Assembly: GCF_002234675.1 (NCBI RefSeq)
Contig: NC_019868.2
Coordinates: forward strand, 3,140,909-3,204,908
DNA length: 64,000 nt
Source of the DNA: Oryzias latipes
Lineage: Eukaryota; Chordata; Actinopteri; Beloniformes; Adrianichthyidae
Direction: 5' to 3'
Shown: in pieces, positions 1 to 13,000 of the stretch
Layout: each line of letters opens with the position of its first letter
Numbering within the stretch: position 1 is the stretch's first letter
Translations under genes and position numbers: made by a program
The notes under the pieces: model-generated
Seen by the model: the letters and a program-made list of their open reading frames with translations, nothing else
What the model was told of the DNA's origin: nothing
Databases searched by the model: none

Positions 1-330
1 ATGATAAAAATACATTCTTCTATAAATGATTTTGAATTTCAACTATCCATCTGTCAATGATGGAGCCTGTCCTAACTACTGTCAGGGGAAAGCGGGATAC
101 ACCCTGGACGGGTCACCAGTCTGCACACAGGGCCACACAATCACTCACATGCACACCTTTTTAGAGTAACCAATGATATGAATCATGATTTTGGACTGTG
201 GGAGGAGTTTTCCAGAGAAAACCCACACATGCAAACTCCACACAGAAAGGGATTTGAACCAGGACCTTTTTGCTGAGAGGCCAGAGCACTAACCACAGGA
301 CCCCGTGCAGCTTAATATTTCAGCTAATTA
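1..330. repeat. Fish LINE-type 3' end fragment
   Basis: This stretch contains phrases typical of a common fish interspersed repeat: a 'gtcaccagtctg' block, 'aacccacacatgcaaactccacacagaaag', 'tttgaaccaggacc' and 'gcactaaccac'. The same family recurs at 4311-4430 and 39811-39990. It is probably the 3' end of a non-LTR retrotransposon, but the clade cannot be named from the sequence alone. Nothing in it looks coding. Confidence 0.55.
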
Positions 331-884
331 TTTAAAAAAGTAAAAATAGGTATACGAAACCATGAAGATCTGACTGCAAACAGCTGACTGAGTATTTTAT
401 CAGGTTTGTCCATTTTTAAATGATTTTAGTTTCTTTTTCTGTCAGTTTCAAAAAACTTGGTGAGTTGGGCCGGATCAGGACTGGTTTATGTTCACACTGT
501 TTATGTACTAGACCACCTCTTGAGGGTCTCTGCTTGTTAGGTCCTGAGCAGAAGTCACATGAATGTTTTCATGCCGGCACTCAGTCCAAAGCAATGTGGG
601 AACAGAACTCTGGTCCTAAATGAACTGGTCTGAAGACACCCTAAGTGTTTCTGCGAGAGCATCCTAGTCAGGAGTCATTTTATTGTTGATGTCCTGCGTG
701 ATAACACTCGGATTCAGCTGCTTTAGAAAGTTTCTCAGGTCATTAGAAAGTTAGACAGCCGCACGCCCCCTCGCGGTCACCAGGGACACTGCAGATGTGG
801 AGTGACTCCTCTTTGAAGCCAGCTGCCTCCTCCACATCTGTCTGTTGGCTCCTCCTCATCTTCCTCTTCCTCCTCCTTTTGGGG

Positions 885-890
885 TATAAA
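885..890 (+). promoter_or_regulatory. TATA box of TGFBI
   Basis: TATAAA lies 88 bases upstream of the TGFBI start codon, after a pyrimidine-rich tract at about 846-880. That spacing would put transcription start near 915-920 and leave a 5' UTR of roughly 55 bases. The assignment rests on motif and position only. Confidence 0.65.
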
Positions 891-972
891 GTGGACCCCG
901 GCGGCTCCTGCAGGGTCTGCAGAGAGGAGCATTGGAGAAGAGGAAGAGGAGAAGCGCCAGAGTTTTCTGAAG

Positions 973-1085
973 ATGAGGGCGTGTGTGCTGGTTCTGGCTT
1001 TGTCCCTGGTTCTGACCGTGTGCGTGGCCCGGTCTCCGTACCAGACGGTGCTGCAGCACAGCCGGATCCGAGGCCGGCAGCAGGG
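973..1085 (+). CDS. tgfbi: TGFBI exon 1, residues 1-37
   Basis: ATG, signal peptide and [11 protein letters not shown] segment. The donor is GG|GTGAGT and the exon ends with 2 bases of a split Gly codon. Confidence 0.93.
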
Positions 1086-4000
1086 GTGAGTGTCCCGCCG
1101 AACCGAGGTGAGGGGAAGCGGATCGGAACAGCGTTGGCCATCTGCGCGGTTCCGAAACCCCCTCCCCTCCCTCCACGCCCCTCTCGGGTCCAACTTTGGG
1201 TTCATTCGAACTTGTAATGTCTTGTTTTGCGTCCTGGACATTTGACAAAACTGTTTCTTGATCAATTCGGTCACTTTTTATGCACGAATTAAGATTTTTA
1301 GGTAGAAAACAACTGATCTAAGGAACAATAAACTTTTAAAAGTATATGAGAATGATCATCATACATGTAAAAAAAAGATCATGTGTTTTTATGATTTTCT
1401 TTAAAAGACGATTTAAATGATAAGATTATAAATCCAGTCCAGCCTTTATATCACACTTTGGAGTCTAAATGTGTCAAAGCAGAATCCTTCCAACTTCTTC
1501 AAGTCCATTTTGTAGCAGCAGGAGTGTTCCTTCCTTCCTTTAAACTCTATTCTGTTTACCTGAGAGGCATCATGGGAAGCTGCAGGGTCAATGTAAAGTT
1601 TGGGTTGGGGTTCTGAGTCAAGTGAGTCCCAAACGCTTCTGGAATTTAAAGGGCAACACATCTTCTGTTGTTGTAGCTGAAGCTGTTGGAACACAGATGT
1701 AGCAGGACAGTGCTGGAATTATCCACTGAATGCTGGATTAGACTGGAGAATGTAAAAAATAAACATGTGAGGAAACTAAATTATGCCAGATATTAAAATA
1801 AAAATGCTAACTAGCTGCTGAATGTTAAGTTATTTCTGAAACGTTTTGCTACTTTATATCAAAAGTGATCAACAAATATCAGGAAACAGTTTTTATTGGT
1901 TGATCAATAGCACAACTTCTTCCACAACCAAATTTAGAGCCATTCTGAGACACTGAAGGCTTAGAATAATGAAAATACTAGTTCTCAAGTGACATGTAGA
2001 ATCCAATTTTAGTTCAAAGACCCACTCCAATGAAAATGGTGTTTTTAACATGTTCTTGTAGCATTTTTCTCACGATGGAGGACATAAATAAACAAAATAA
2101 AGATGCATATTTCATTTTCTAGTATTTAGTTTAGTTAAAAAATTTTGATTCAAGAGCAGATGAAAAAATGGTGTTAGAAAAAGTTTGTGACAAGCAGTGA
2201 CGACGAAAATATGCAGTCTCCCTGCTCCACTCCATTCTGATTCGTCCACCTGTCCACCGATAGATCCATGAACATCTTTGTTTTCCTCGTCTGAGCTGGA
2301 ATCTGGATCAGAACTGTACGACTGGATAGCTCCAATATTTGTTGCAGAAATAATGTTATGTTGGGGTTGTGAGTGGCTGTAAGTTAGCGGAAGAGTGTAA
2401 ACAGAGAGCTCTCAGTTATGGGTGACGAGAAGGACGGGCAGGGTTGCTCTGCGCCAACAGTCCCGTCCACAACTCAGAGGTGAATTTCTAATGAACTTCT
2501 GCTGCTCTGCAGAAACTATGTCCTAGAAAAAGACACAGGTTTTTGGATTTGGGCTAAAACTGACAATCATAATTAAAAGACCCCTGGGAACGCTTTGAAA
2601 ATAGATCAAAAGGTGATCAGAGTGGGACTTCAGAGGATGAAAATGAAAATAAACACAAATTGTGAGGGAAAGGTTCAATAATGCCAAAACAGCTGAAACA
2701 TCCACGAGGCAAATAAAACCTTTGGAGACAGAGACACAATGCCAAAAACATTGTAAACTTTAAAATGACAACATTAACACCAAATAAAATAATAAATGTC
2801 AAAGGCTTTGGAGAAACTGGATAAAATGGAAAAAATCTTTTTATTCAAATCAATGGGTTTAAAAGGAAATGCTTCAAATGCTAACTAACAGGACAGAACT
2901 ACTGCTTTAACTGAAAGACTGAGAAAAGTTGAATAAAACATGTGAAGAAAACTGCTGAAAGTCTAAATGAAATGGTACTAAAACTAAAGCTGCAGCTGAA
3001 AAAAAGCCTCTAATGTTGAACTTCAAAACAAATACTGAACAAAATCACAGCAATGATCAACAGCAGATATATAAAACTAAGGAACAAGACGTTCCTCAGT
3101 TTATATGAACATTTAAAGAAGATGACTCCCAGATTTAAAGAACCATCTGTTCTCAGTTTGAATCTTGTCTTTCAATGAAACTAGAAGGGATAAATGTCTG
3201 TCAGAGAAAATCAATAAGGTAAAAAAAGCCAAACAAGGGGAAGTTAAGCTAATGCTGGATGATTTCTGCCTGTTTCCAGGCCAGATGTCAGGTCTGTATT
3301 CATGATACAGTGTGGGACGGTCCAGTCCCTGGTTCCAGCTCCTTGATCCAGTCTTGGGCTGTGTGTGCGTGTGCACGTGTGCACGTGTGCTGAACTCTCT
3401 GACTCACTCGTCTGCTCTGTTTCAGACCGAATGTTTGTGCCATGCAGCAAGTTAAAGGCTCTGACAAGAAATATTTCACCAACTGCAAACAGTGGTACCA
3501 CCGGAAGATCTGCGGCAAACCCACGTGAGTCTGACCTTACTCCTGCCAAACCCAGCTGACAGAACTTTAAATCATACATCCTTTTCAGAGTTTAATGAAA
3601 CCCAAACTGTCAGTGAAGGTTCTCATACCCAAAGGTAAGTTTTTGTAGTGGTTTGGACAAACGTCTGGGTCATCTCTGTAATCCAGACCTGAAATATCCG
3701 ATGCATCAGGCTTAATCCAGACTGAAATGAGAGAGGAGGTCTGGAATCCGACCAATCCCAGTTCTTCGCTCCTGACTAGTAAACCCTTTCTAGATGGCTG
3801 GTTTTTGCAGATCATTGACAGGATTTTTGAACTGTTTTAACCAAAACCAGAATAAGAACCGAGTCTTGGTGGTTGTGTGTGGAAATCCTCAGTCACGGCC
3901 TCAGCCTGTCCACAAACACCTGAAACACATCTGTGTCAAGCACCTCAATGCCTCACCCAAACCCAAACTCGGACAGCTGTTCTCTGACGATTTAAACCCC

Positions 4001-7000
4001 TTAATGCTCCAAGAACGGTTTGGGGCAGTTAAACTCCTCTTTTCTAAAACAGAAGAGCAAAACACAAGCTAAGGATGATGGACAGACTATGAGGAACATC
4101 ACCCACTGGTTTGATTGAAGGCCCCGTCTATTTCAACAGTCCTCTCATCTCTGGCGAAATATGACGTAACAGAAACCTAACTGTTCCAAAAATAGCCGAA
4201 CAGTTGGGGCAAATATAGGTTAAGTCATTTTAAAACCACAAATCAACTGTTTAACCATAATGTACATGTCAAATAAAAAAAAAAGGCTTATGATAATTAT
4301 ATAGGCTATACTCATCTATCCATCTATCCACTGATCCCCTTTTGGGGTCAAGGGCTTGCTGAAGCCTGTCCCAGCTACTGTTGGGTGAAGGCGGGGTGCA
4401 CCCTGAACAGGTCACCAGTCTGTTGTCCTTTATAGGCTATATATAATAAAACAAATGTTTTGAGGATGTTTTTTTTAAGGAATGGAGATTGATTTGCCCT
4501 GTGGTCTCCAGATAAGCTGAACTGGTTCCATTGACTTTTGTATTTTAAAATGGGTTTCAATCTGGAAGTTAAAGGTGGATCCCCAAAACAAACTGAGGCT
4601 GTCCAGAGTTTTCTCCTTGAATAATGTTGAATGGAAGTGTTTGTTTCAACTTCTAACACAAACAAAGCAACCGCAGAATGGATCTTCACTATTCTGCTTC
4701 TATGATTCCTAATCCAGAAGGCTCTCAGGGTTTCCTCACTAACAGAACCATCGGGTCGGGCCGCAGCAGTCAGTGGATTCACGCTGAGTCGGGATTAAGC
4801 GTTTTCCTCATCTTTCACTTGTTAAACTTTAGGTATTTTCCTGCAGCGTCTCTGTCGCTTTGGCTCATTTGATCCTGAGCTGCAGAGAAGCTCAGAGGTG
4901 GAGCTTCATGAGGACCTTCTCTGAGCAGGTGACATGGATCCATTGAGAATAAATGCCATGCTCACATGTTTGAAAGTTAACTTTCAATTCAAGTCTTTTT
5001 CCTTCTGTCAAATATTGATTTAGTCTCAAAAATCAAAGTGCTAAAAACATTTGGAATGATGTTTCTGTGAAGCATGATGAGTGAAGGTAAGTCAGCTAGG
5101 ATGCAAAACACATTGATCTTTTGGTTTCAGTCTGAAAGTGAGAAAATGAGCCACAGAGTCTCAGATTCAGATCAGGAGAACACGCTGTGATGAAGCACGT
5201 TGATGAAAATTAACCGATTTGTGGAGATCGGTCGTTTTAACGGCTCCAGCAGGTACCGGAGCTGCTCAGCGTGTGGATCAGTCTTCATGTTGAAGCTCAA
5301 AGCTGCAGAGGAGCAGCACACTGTGCACAGAGGCGTGGAGCATTTCTGCTTCAGGACCCGAGCTGAAAGCTGAACCCTGCTTCAGTGGACCAGCATGCAC
5401 GAGTGCACACCTGCGGGACTGAATAAACACATTCTTGAGCCACACTCAAGCGCTGCAGCGCTGCGTCCCTGCAGAGAGGTGAATGCGTCAGCGCAGGGAG
5501 GAAGATGAGGGGGGTCTCATGAAGGATTCAGGGACGGACTCATGTTTCCACAGAACCCCACCATTCTGAGCCAAAACAACAACTGTAGAGAACGGAGGAC
5601 ACACCTTTAGCATCAGAAGCCTTCTGTTCTCTGAGGTGATCCAACAAAACAGACATTGAAAGTTTATCACACATCTGTGACTTCAAAGTATTTAGAAAAA
5701 TCTAAATTTGTCTCCTTTTCTGTTTCCTCTTCAACATTTTCCAAAGTTTCCATGTTCTTCCTAAAAAGGCCAGATCTTGCTCTTGAGGGGACGCTGGAGA
5801 AGTTGGTGGACTTTATTTTTTAGATCTTCTTTTCAAACACAACCCAGCTATTTGCTGTTTGATTGGCTGATAAAACTCAGATCTTCCTTCCTTCCCATCA
5901 AAGAACCCCATCACTTCCACTGTCTTTCAGAGATCCAACTTCACACATGAGCTAAACCTTAGTGAGACTAATCCACCATCATCCAGAAAGATCTACAACT
6001 TTCTGCTCCTCCATGTGTCCCAATGATAGCCAAGGGGGTTTTCAGGAAGACACCAGGCAGAGGTTCTTTGTCGGTTTTAGGAATCAAACCTTTAAAAAGC
6101 TCCTGTGATGCTGAAGTTGGAGCTTAAGTCAATGAAGCATTCCCTTTGGCAGTTCTACTTCTGGTTTAATCTGGTTTTGGTCCCTGTTTGGTCCTGGTCT
6201 GATCCAGAGCTGGTCTCCTCTGATGGTCCTCCTATTTTCCTGAACCCTGGCCCAAACCAACGTTTTCCTGTGAGACCCTGAGACCCTCTTGAGAATGAGG
6301 GACTCGTGAATTGTGCAGCCCGAAGTGCGCATTGCACGAGAAGCGCTCTTTATAAATAAACCCAGCCAGCAAGGCCAGGTGGGCCCCATATGGTTTAAAA
6401 GTGGGCAGAAAATGTGGGCCCCAGATGGGGTTGTCCACAGTTTCCATGGTGGCCCCACCTGTTTGCCCACATTGGCTTAAGTGGACACTCAGTGGGCTGG
6501 CTGCAGCAGGCTGCCCGGTGGACAACTGAGCTGTCCACCGGGCAGCGGAGCGTCCGGTCAGCACTAGCCAGCTGCCTGGTGGACAGCACTGAATGGAGAT
6601 GGACTTTTGTCGACAGACCACAGAAAAGAAGAAGAGAACCAAAAGGAAACAATGCTCTTTGGGTTTGGAGGCAAATACAAACAATCACAGCATGAATCAG
6701 AAGAAGCAGCAATCATAAAATAGTTTGCAAATGTCCTCTGGGTAAATGTGGTGTATTGAGGAGCTGCAGATGGTTCTTTGTAAATAGTTCCTTTCAGGCT
6801 ACAGCACTTCCAAAAGAGCAGGGACAAAAGGTTTGATCATTGCTCCTCTTCTCAGATGCAAACCAGGTGTGTGTTGGTGGGGGGGGGGCATTCATGCATG
6901 CTATGGAGTCCTACAGCTTGTCCCAAAGAAACAGAACATTCTACTTCTTCTTCAAAGGTTTGCTGGTTTTCTTCAAAGCGGCTCTTTTCCATCAATTCTT

Positions 7001-10000
7001 TGTCAAACTCTGTGGACAGAGTTTGTTATTATAATGTTTCTGCAGCCAAGAGGGAAAGACATTTTTGCTCCTGCAGTTTGGTGACACCGGACCGGATCTC
7101 TGGTTCTGTTTGTTTCATCAAAGCATTGTGGAGCTTTGAAGCAGTTTGGATGAAGAGGGGCCATACATTTCCCTTTTTCAGGCTGCGTTGGAAATGAGCT
7201 CCAGAATGGAGAAGCTGTAGGTTTTATTCATCGAAGTTACTTTAAGGGGAACTTAAGGGAGTCAGTTAGGCTGCTTCGGGTTTCTGGGCTCTTTTCTCCT
7301 TCCCTGTTTGGTTCTTGATCCTCAGGGAGAAAACCTTTGTGGAGGCCAGAGGCTCCATTCTGTCAGGTGATTGGTTAATCTCTGAGATGTTCTCAGTCTG
7401 ATGATTCAGGTTCGTGTGAGTTGGGGGCGGAGCAGAGTGATGTCACTGTTCCTGCTGCACTTTTGGAATCAGGTAAATAAACTTTTTTCCTCTCAGAACA
7501 AACCCACGGGTGGGTTTCCATGGAAACAGCTGCCTCAGCAGTTCGGTGGTCAAAGCCTTCATCTGTTCCTCATTTGCCGTGTTTGCATTCTGCTCTTTAA
7601 TTTGGCTTCATCTGCTTCTCGTTTCCTTCTTCTCCTTTCACATCTTTCTACTCTTCTTTCTTCACCTCCTGCTTGTGGTCTCTCTCATCCTCCTCTGATC
7701 CTTCCTGGTTTCCTCCAGACTTTTTCTATCAGAATCGGACTTTTTTCAGTAGACTGATGCGAGAAGAGAAGCTGTCTGAGAAGCCGACCAGGCGGACTCA
7801 AACCATACGAAAGCACAGACTCAGACACAGTTTGTGGGGAGAGTCAGTGTGGGGGTGTTTTCAGCGGGACAGACCTGTCTTTGTCTGTGCTGCTCTGAGT
7901 TTGGGGGTTTCTGTGGGAGAGGTCAGAGGGCCACACAAGGAACACTCATAACACCCCCACCCTCCTGAACCCAGCTGTTTAAACTCTGAGATCATGTCTG
8001 CATCTTTGAGGATGGCTCTGGCGTCAGCCAGATGTTCAGGTGCTGTCCTTGGAGCCCCGCCCACAAACACCTGAAAGAGGGACCCTTCTCCTTTCTCCTG
8101 ATTTCCTCCTTTAAAAGTCTGAGCAAATCAAGAGAGTCTCTCAGGGTGGGTGTCGAGGCTGAGTTCCCCCCAAGCTGAAGAAGAGGGGGTTCTCTGAGCG
8201 GTCCAAAAGGATCCTCCTGTCTGGACATCAGAGCTCCTCCTCTCTGCTCCTCTTTATTTAAAGTATTTGGAGAAAAGTCAAGAACAGATAAACCCAGAAA
8301 GTAAGAGCAGCTTCATGAGGGGAACCCATGTTGCCTTTTCTTATTGACAGAAATATTAAGTTGAGTCAAGTCAAAGCAGCTGTTCTGCTGCCATGTTCTC
8401 ATCCTGTCAGCTGTTGATGTCTCCTGGGCTTCACTCCCTTGACGTTCCTTCAGTTCACAGGAAGAACGCTGCAGCAAACACTGTCTAGTCTTCTGCTCAT
8501 TTCTCCAACCGTTTTTGCAGATCGCTGTCTGACATCATCTTTTCATTCTGGTTCCTGTTTGCTACGCATGAAAGATGACACACTCATGCATGATGAATGT
8601 TTGCCTATCGATGCTTGAACACATTTTGTGTCTGAATTATAACAAACAAGCCCCCCCCCCCCCCCCAAATTCTGTAACAATTCTGTAACAATTCATCGAT
8701 GAATACATTTCACAGCGGACAACAGACATATGATGTCAGCAAAAAATTATCATCCATCATTCCTGTCCACAGACATGTGACCGTCCAGTGTCTAGAATGT
8801 TCTAAGAATGTTCCCTTTGGATTCTGTGGATGTGGAAAAACAACAGTGGTGAACTTTAGGAAACTAGAATGTGAATGGATTTGACATTTATTCTAGTTTA
8901 CTTGTTTGTTTGGACACTCGTTTAATTTACACTTGATGATCTGGAAGAAATCCAAGAATCTCTGTTCAGTAGCAGCTATTTCTGTCTGAGTCTCACTGGT
9001 GGAAGTTTTGGATAAAGACGTCCTGGATCCATTTTAGGTCAGTGAATCGGACCGTTCAAAATGAACCGATATTGACTATGAATGGTATCAGCAACCACAA
9101 ATTATGGTATGAATTGAATCGAATAGTTAAAAAGAATCGTTACAGTCCTAAAATTGAGCATTTTCCTACCTGTCCACCTTCCCTCTGCTCTCTTTTTTTG
9201 TGGCCAACCACGGTCCTGCTTGTTTTTCAGTTCTTGCACTGATTGATGCTGAGCACCTAAATCAGGTGTGTTCAGTCTAACAGGACGTGGAATTACTTGA
9301 GTCGGCTAATCAGCAGAAAGCTGGTGAGGGAGGACTGGAACTCATTGTTGCAGTTTTTAACCTGGGGTTTGGGATGGGGGGGGGGGGGGTATTTATGAGT
9401 AGTCGTGTGAGGAAAATGCTGGTTTAAATAATGCATGTGCAAACGTTTACCTGCATTATTTAGAAAGAATGTCTATTAACAGTTTTACATTCAAACTGTG
9501 AAGTATCTCTAAGCGATTAAAGAAAGGAGGCGTCATTAAATCACTTCTTTGTGGTTTTGTGTGAAAGCACGAGGGACGGGTTTGATGTGCAGACATGAAG
9601 GTGGTGTTCCACAGGGCTGCATTATGGGTATGTCCTGTTTGTCTGCTTTCACTCTAGAGATCCGTCAGTTGCCCAAACATGGTTTGAAACGGAGGTTGCT
9701 GTTGGGAGAGATTTCCATGAAGGCTTCTCTGAGAAGTTCCTGTTAGGTTTTCACTGTTTTACGACCTTGAAATGTGACTGAAGCTTCTGTGAAGCTGCAG
9801 GTTTACTTTGGAGCAGCTTCAGGTCTGAATCAGAGGATGGTGTTTCCGCCAGCCGGCGCTCTGCTGCTGCTCGCCGTGGCTCCTGACTGTCGTTAAACTC
9901 ATATTTTCTCTGCTGGATGTTTCTGGAATGTTCCCCTTGAGCGGCTTGACCCGCCGGCTGAATTACTGCGACCTCACTCTGTTTGTTTTGTCAGAAATCC

Positions 10001-13000
10001 ACAGCAGCCATCTTTGTTTATGTGGAGAACAAACGGGAGTGAAGTTTCCATCTGCTCTGATAATCAGTCCAGTGTGTGCCAGCACGCTCGCTCACACGGT
10101 AGCTGATCTCCATCTGTTTACATTCACCACAGGAGCTCTGGAGCTTCTCTCCGTCTGCAGACGGAGGCTCTTACTCGGTTAAGGAGGCGGCCTGACTCTC
10201 CTCTGAAATAAGACCTGACCTCCTCTGTGGCTGTTTTTGATGGAAGCTGACAGTTTTCAGCAGAAATGGGGGAAGTTTTGGTTCTTTCGGACCTCAGGGA
10301 AGTTCATGACGGTGTTTTCTCAGTGGGATGATTGCTGGAGGGGATACTGATGAAAAGTCTCTCAGCAGAGGAGGCCCTTCACCTCAAAGCTCCAGCTTTT
10401 CATTTGGTGATTTCCTGCTGAACAATAACTTTAATATTTAACGTCTTCATCAGATTAGTCTGTCTTGCTTAGGTTCCTATAAGTCACATGTGTCAAACTC
10501 AAGGCCCGTGGGCCAAATGTGGCCCTCCATGTCATTTTATGTGGACTGCGAGAGCATAAAAGTTTTTCATTTCTTTTAATAAAAAATAAAAATAGGTGTG
10601 TATTTATTCATATCCAGGGGGAATCGAAGTTGAAATATGGAATTGGGCAATGTATATTAGGAACTTAAACACTGTCCACATAACCTAACCTGACAGAATC
10701 AATTGTAAAAGGATTTATGTTAAAGTAACAAGCAAGATTAAGGAGTAGCTAGATTAATTTTTCATTAGATTTAGTTACATGTATAAGTTATATCTGGCCC
10801 TTTGAGGACAGCAGCTATGCTGATGTGGCCCTCAGTGAAAATGAGTTTGACCCCCCTGCTTTAGGATGTTAGAAAGCTTTTCTCCTCCTTCATGTTTAGT
10901 TTGATTTATTAAATCTACAGATTTTTTTTCTGTAGGGATGCCATAATTTAAAAGCTAACTGTATGTTTTGAATTGAATCATGAGAGTGCATCATTGCATC
11001 TGCACTCCATACATTTACATATGTTTACATTGAAAGTGTCAAACACTAACTTTAAGAATTTATTATTTATTGTTTTATTTCATTGCACCGGGCTTAGTAT
11101 GAGCCAATTAAAAGTGTTTTCCTCATTGTTATTGGCTTATAAGCGAATTAAAAAAATACTTTTCCCACATTTTTTATATTTTGCTGCTGTTTTATGAAAA
11201 CACGGATCATCTGTTGAACTGAAACAACAAAAATCGAGGTTTGAACTGAATCGTTGGGATTTTCTGTCCCGTTGATGAGAAAATAAAAGTTCCTCCTCCT
11301 TGGAACAAGGATGAATCCTCACACTGAGACTGGAGACAAACTGACGCTCCTTCACAGAGAAAAATCTCCAGAATTGTGTTGAAATTGTCATCCTCTGTCT
11401 GCAGCAGGAGCTTCCAGTCATGGCTTCTGTTTGACGCTTTAAGGATTTTTGCTTCCTTCTGCAGCTCCCTGGAGATCAATTACAACACCTGAGGTCTGGA
11501 GGTCTGGACCTGAGATCTTTGCTTCTCTTTGGTTCCTCTCTGCTGGTCATGGTTAGATTAAGAGGGGGGCCACACATTCTGTTGTACCAGACAGCTGCTG
11601 TTGTTGGGCATGTTTGGTCTCATGTGTCTTTAGAGTACATGATGAAGATCACTGCTGCATCACGTTCTTTCAAACTGGAATCTTCAGACTATAGACGTCT
11701 GCTAGACCTGAATGACAAATGCTCAGAACTAAGTTGAACCTGCAGGTCCTTTTGTTCCACAGACGCTACGGAGTTTAGTTTGCATTTCAGATTCAACACA
11801 GATGTTTTCTGACTTTGTGAGCAGGAACATCCTCCTCATCTCTGAGTCTGAATCATGTTCTGCAGAACTTTGTCTCAACAAACATTTAGAGACCTAAAGG
11901 TGCTTCTTCTGCTTGCTTCAGCTTTCCTTGTGTTCCTTATCAAGACTTTGGAGACCCCAAAGACATTTAGTCTAAACTTTATTCAAGTAAATGCTGTCAT
12001 AATCCAGGGAGAATTATGAAATGTCAAACAAACCTCTCATCTCATGCAGTCAGGACACGTTTATGCCTCTGACAAAACCCTGAGGCCAGATTCCACTTCT
12101 CTCAGAGGAAATGAGCTTTATGATGCCAGACAACTGCTGCACTTTTATTATGGAAATCTCTCCAGGACTGTGAGGACTGTGCACTGCATGCATGTGTCGT
12201 TACAGCCCACATGCTGCTGGAATCTCAGCAGGTTTCCCTCAGCTCCCTCTGGTCCCTGATGCCTGTAAATCCTGCATGTCCTGTGCTCTTAAACCTGCCA
12301 TCACTGATGAGTTTCAACTCACAGAATAAGGGGTTCTCCTGCCCCTCTTCTAGTCCATTTAGTTCCATATGAGTCCTTCTTTGTACCTCCTCCCTGGCAT
12401 GAACTTTAGGACAGAATGTTCTAGTTTTAGCTTCAGTTTTTGGCTTCAGAACCAGGCCGGTTCCACCTGCAGGAGGCGTCTATATCTGCTGGACCTCCTC
12501 AAATCTATAAAAACAATAATTTAGGATTCTGTGGCTTCTGCAGAGCTAAAACTCTTGGAGAAGTTCTCACCTCTTGTTTCCTGTTCAGACTGCAGCCTGA
12601 AGCTCCACACAGCAGCTCAGGATCTGTCTCCAGACTGAAGGTCAGCTGTCAGACATGTTGTTTCAGGATGTCAGTCATTGGAAAATGGCAGTCATTCTCC
12701 GCTCCTCACCTTCTTGCAGTTTCAGCTCCATAAAAGGCTCGAAGCCCTTTCTGCGCTCCGTTATCTGATCAGACTCACCTCAGTTTAAAAGCAGGTGGTT
12801 TTAGGTTTGTTTGGACTATAAAACCTGAGAGCTGAAAGACTTTCAATGGGCTGTAGACGCCTTCATGGGGATTGTAAAGTTGTCACGTATCGTCAAAGTT
12901 TGGCTCCAGATCCAGATCCAAGGGGAGGTCCAGGTTCAGTGTGCAGCCAGAGCTGACAGGCTGTGAAATGTGTGGAGTAAAACTGTGTAAGTGGAAGCTC

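Noticed and set aside
743-1274. Several overlapping frames around the TGFBI promoter
   Set aside because: They overlap the TATA box and exon 1 in wrong frames and lack conserved features.
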